7,142 nt of DNA from an uncultured Oscillospiraceae bacterium (GTDB lineage: Bacteria > Bacillota > Clostridia > Oscillospirales > Oscillospiraceae): NCBI GenBank assembly GCA_902478785.1, contig CABSMJ010000043.1:1-7142 (forward strand), given 5' to 3'. The position numbers and the translations under genes were made by a program. Each line of letters starts with the position of its first letter. The stretch's first letter is position 1. Below the pieces are notes generated by a model, which was not told where the DNA came from, made no database searches, and saw only the letters and a list, made by a program, of their open reading frames with translations. Positions 4,229 through 7,142 of this stretch are shown here, piece after piece.

Positions 4229-7142
4229 ATGAAAAAGAGAATCGTCACATTGCTTCTGACTCTGCTGACAGTGCTCACGCTCCTGCCCACGGCGGCGATG
4301 GCAACGGAGTCCACCGGTGTGGGGATCACGCCGGTGACCAACCCTGACCTCTGGACCACACGGCTTAACTCCAACGGGCAGTCCTATTCCTACCGCCCGC
4401 CCACGGCGGCCGGGCGGCAGCTCTGGTGCATGGATCTGGGCTACTCCTACCGCTATGGCACGGAGAGCTTTTTGCAGTCCTACACCTACCGCTCCGCCAC
4501 CGGGGCCGACGCAGACGCCCTGTGGGAGACGGCGGTGGCTGAGACCGGCCTGGGCGAGATGGACGCCATCACCAAAGAGAACGTCAAATGGATGATGAGC
4601 TACATCTCCGACTACACCGGCGAGATCCCCGGCTCCCTGTTCATGGCGCTCCAGACGTACATCTGGGACAATCAGAGCGATAAATCGGCGGGCGGTGATC
4701 CTAGCGGCGACATCGACGCCGGAGGCTTTGCCAACGCAGATACCTACGACCAGTACGTTGAGTATTACAACTGGCTGTTGGGCCAGAAAGCCAACGAGGA
4801 CGCGGAACTGCAAGCCCAGGTGGAGGAATACGCCGCCCAGGGCATCCACGCCTCCATCGTGGAGGATGGGAACTCCAAGTGGGCGGTACTGGCTACTTCC
4901 AGCGTGTCCGGGCGGCAGTCCTTCTTCGCCTACCACAGCGACCGCAAAGTTGTGACATCAGATGAACCCCAGCCGGGTGATCCGGATGAGCCGGCCCCTC
5001 CAGCCGGAGATGGCGACATCACCTTCCAGAAGGTCATCGCTGGTACGGACCGGGGACTGGATGGCGCGGTCTACAACATCTACCTGGACGGCCAGATCGT
5101 CGGCAGCGACGTGACCTCCGGCGGGGGATACATCGAGGTCCACGATGTCACCGAGGGCCTGTGGTCCTTTGTGGAGCAGGAGGCCCCAGCGGGCTACGCC
5201 TTGGACCCGACGCCCCACAGCGTCTACGTCAGCGTTACTGACGGCGATAAGCAGTACACCGTCACCGCCGAGGACGAGGAGCTGCCCGGCATCAAGGTCA
5301 TCAAGACCTCGGCTGCCGATGGCTCTCCTGTGGAAAATGCCGTCTACTCCATCAAGGGCGTCACCTGCGCCTATTCCACCTCCGTCTCCACCGGACCGGA
5401 CGGGACCGCCCTGGTGGAGGACCTGCCCGCAGGCGTGTTCATCGTCAAGGAGGAGTCCGTTCCGGAGCCGTTTGTGCGGACTGCCAGTGAGCAGACCATT
5501 GCCCTGCGGCCCGGCAAGATCAGCGAGGCACGGTTTGAGGACTACACCCGGCCCGGATTGGAGATCGTCAAGCGGAATATTGCCGATGGCTCTCCCATCG
5601 AGGGAGTTACCTACCAGGTCCGACAGATCGACGGGGATTTCCAAGACACCGTGGATACAGACAGCGAGGGCCGGGCCTTCCTGGAGGTGGACCCCGGCAG
5701 CTACGAAATTTCGGAGGTCAACGTACCATCCAACGTCATTATCAGTGAGATCCCCCAGACCATCTCTCTGGAGGCGGGCGTCACCCGGACGGTGCGCTTC
5801 TTCAACGCGGTCAAACCGTCGCTCACGGTCATCAAGCGGAATTCCATCACACAAGATCCGCTTGAAAACGCACGTTTCCATATCTATTATGCTTCGGACA
5901 ATACCACCACTGGCGAAATCAATGACCTTGGGACGTACTACACGGACTCCTCGGGCCGCATCACCTTAACCGATATCAATAGGGGCTGGTACAAGGTCGT
6001 CGAGGAGGAGAGTCCGACGGGATTCTCCATCCAGGATGATGGTGTTTACGAGTTCTATCTGGAGGCCGGTGCCAGCAAAGAGCTGGTCGTGGACAACACG
6101 CCTCTCAGTGCGCTTGTCGTTTACAAGTATGATCGTGCGACGAAGCTGCCGCTGGAGGGCGCGCGATTCGAGCTGCGTTACCTCAGCGGCGAGACCTCCG
6201 GCACAGAGGGGACGGTCATTGGCGAATATGTGACCTCGAAAAATGGGTCCTTTACAGTCACGGGGCTAAAAGAGGGCACCTATATCTGCCAGGAACTGGA
6301 AAGCCCGGACGGCCACCTCATTGACTCCGAGCCCCAGACCGTCTACATCTCCGGCAAGGAGCAGGACGTGGTCACCCTCCGGTTCGGCAATGCCCCGCTG
6401 GGGTCCCTGCTCATCACGAAGGTCTCGGATGATGAGAAGCACACACCGCTCTCCGATGTAGAGTTCCTGCTGACAGACAGCAGCGGCAACTTCATTGGCA
6501 CCAACAACGGCCGCTATGTGACCAACAGTGCGGGTGAGATCCTGGTGGAGGGTCTCACCCCCGGCACCACAGTGGTGGCACGGGAGGTCCGGGCCAAGCC
6601 CGGCTACCTGCTGGACGACAGTCCCCAGTATGCTCTGATCCGCAGCGGCGAAACGGTGGGACTGGAGTTCCGCAATGCCCCTGCCGGCAATCTGGTCATC
6701 GTCAAGCGGAGCAGCTCCGGCACCCATGAGCCGCTGGAGGGCGTGGAGTTCAAGATCACCTATGCGGATGGGGCCTATGTCCCGGATGAAAACGGCCAGC
6801 TCTCCTCAAACGGCCTCTATTACACCGACCGGGAGGGGAAGATCACTATTTCCGGGGTGGTTGGCACTATCGTAGCAACGGAAACGGCCTCGATTCCAGG
6901 GTACACCATCGACGAGGCCACCCGGACCCAGACGGTGGTGGTCCACCCAAACGACACCCAGACGTTGTATGTGTACAATGAGCCAGAGACGACCCTCGTC
7001 CTGGAAAAGTTCATCAAAGGCACAGACCGGGAGCCGTTGGCCGGCGTGGAGTTCCTGGTCACAGACGGCGCCGGGACGGTCATTGGTCCCAACAACGGCG
7101 TCTACACCACCGGGGAGGATGGCCGTGCGGTCATCACCGGCC
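4229..7142 (+). CDS. thioester-domain, multi-CnaB surface adhesin/pilin-like protein, 3' truncated
   Basis: The frame is open from ATG 4229 to the window edge (971 residues), with SD AAGGAGG (4218-4224) four bases upstream. Residues 1-25 are a signal peptide ending AAMA. Residues about 30-240 look like a thioester domain: Cys67 in LWCMD and Gln142 in ALQTYIWD match the Cys and (T/L)Qxx(I)W motifs that form an internal Cys-Gln thioester, used to bind host surfaces covalently. A Pro/Asp/Glu-rich hinge (243-262) follows. Then come seven complete CnaB-like repeats and part of an eighth, each opening with a Lys strand (K268, K359, K448, K536, K633, K731, K826, K927). Most carry a Glu before a (A/S)PxG(Y/F)-like turn and an Asn near the end, the Lys-Asn isopeptide pattern. 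The sorting motif and anchor are expected beyond the window. The upstream sortase is the likely partner. No promoter is obvious after the terminator at 4187. Confidence 0.9.
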   Translation, partial: MKKRIVTLLLTLLTVLTLLPTAAMATESTGVGITPVTNPDLWTTRLNSNGQSYSYRPPTAAGRQLWCMDLGYSYRYGTESFLQSYTYRSATGADADALWETAVAETGLGEMDAITKENVKWMMSYISDYTGEIPGSLFMALQTYIWDNQSDKSAGGDPSGDIDAGGFANADTYDQYVEYYNWLLGQKANEDAELQAQVEEYAAQGIHASIVEDGNSKWAVLATSSVSGRQSFFAYHSDRKVVTSDEPQPGDPDEPAPPAGDGDITFQKVIAGTDRGLDGAVYNIYLDGQIVGSDVTSGGGYIEVHDVTEGLWSFVEQEAPAGYALDPTPHSVYVSVTDGDKQYTVTAEDEELPGIKVIKTSAADGSPVENAVYSIKGVTCAYSTSVSTGPDGTALVEDLPAGVFIVKEESVPEPFVRTASEQTIALRPGKISEARFEDYTRPGLEIVKRNIADGSPIEGVTYQVRQIDGDFQDTVDTDSEGRAFLEVDPGSYEISEVNVPSNVIISEIPQTISLEAGVTRTVRFFNAVKPSLTVIKRNSITQDPLENARFHIYYASDNTTTGEINDLGTYYTDSSGRITLTDINRGWYKVVEEESPTGFSIQDDGVYEFYLEAGASKELVVDNTPLSALVVYKYDRATKLPLEGARFELRYLSGETSGTEGTVIGEYVTSKNGSFTVTGLKEGTYICQELESPDGHLIDSEPQTVYISGKEQDVVTLRFGNAPLGSLLITKVSDDEKHTPLSDVEFLLTDSSGNFIGTNNGRYVTNSAGEILVEGLTPGTTVVAREVRAKPGYLLDDSPQYALIRSGETVGLEFRNAPAGNLVIVKRSSSGTHEPLEGVEFKITYADGAYVPDENGQLSSNGLYYTDREGKITISGVVGTIVATETASIPGYTIDEATRTQTVVVHPNDTQTLYVYNEPETTLVLEKFIKGTDREPLAGVEFLVTDGAGTVIGPNNGVYTTGEDGRAVITG
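5018..7142 (+). repeat. array of CnaB-like protein repeats, seven complete and one partial
   Basis: Successive lysines are spaced 91, 89, 88, 97, 98, 95 and 101 residues apart. Predicted Lys/Glu/Asn triads are: unit 3 K448/E496/N526; unit 4 K536/E592/N623; unit 5 K633/E689/N721; unit 6 K731/E786/N816; unit 7 K826/E885/N917. Unit 1 (K268, E316) and unit 2 (K359, E408) have an acidic residue (near D349; D438) where Asn is expected. Units 6 and 8 share an IGxNNGxY signature (756-763 and 952-959) and look like the closest pair. DNA identity is limited to short stretches, such as the 15-base match at 5314-5328 and 5581-5595. Confidence 0.85.

Noticed and set aside
3971..5881. Two long minus-strand frames (321 and 307 residues)
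   Set aside because: They are antisense shadows of the GC-rich adhesin and sortase genes, with low-complexity Gly/Val/Arg/Leu composition and no domain signal.
1..7142. CRISPR array, insertion sequence or rRNA
   Set aside because: No regularly spaced direct repeats, transposase motifs, terminal inverted repeats or rRNA signatures were seen. The adhesin repeats are diverged protein repeats.

Overview
The window looks like the conserved accessory end of an integrative and conjugative element (ICE) of the broad Tn1549/CTn type found in gut Clostridia, probably Oscillospiraceae or Ruminococcaceae. The basis is gene content and order: a ribbon-helix-helix (RHH) protein, a DUF3991/Toprim protein, a secreted single-pass membrane protein, a sortase, and a large thioester/CnaB surface protein. 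Strong Shine-Dalgarno (SD) sites, GC-rich coding DNA and AT-rich intergenic DNA fit the same group. The host assignment is inference; no database was searched.

Layout, all genes on the + strand. Bases 1-52 are the 3' part of a tRNA-Pro (anticodon CGG), followed by its terminator (79-118). A 320-base gap with no convincing gene (119-436) leads to a 152-residue protein with two RHH domains in tandem (437-895) and a strong terminator (913-961). A consensus promoter (988-1017) then drives a compact structured RNA of about 95 nt that ends in its own terminator (1022-1117). A 58-residue unknown protein (1142-1318) starts just after it. Another strong terminator (1393-1440) lies directly in front of the DUF3991/Toprim gene (1452-2411). 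That gene begins a tight cluster with a signal-peptide/C-terminal-anchor protein (2454-3344) and a sortase (3351-4115). The sortase frame is shifted between its catalytic Cys and its catalytic Arg. After a further terminator (4147-4187), a very large surface protein starts at 4229 and runs off the right edge, with 971 residues visible. It has a signal peptide, a Cys-Gln thioester domain and at least eight CnaB-type repeats.

How the parts may work together (inference): the RHH protein would bind element DNA, at an operator or the relaxosome. The Toprim protein would act in DNA processing during transfer. The membrane protein, sortase and adhesin would form a cell-surface module for contact with recipient or host cells. 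Three coding units each start just downstream of an intrinsic terminator, so read-through control (attenuation or antitermination) may govern expression. The items most worth a second look are the structured RNA at 1022-1117, the sortase frameshift, the predicted thioester adhesin and the terminator-before-gene pattern.
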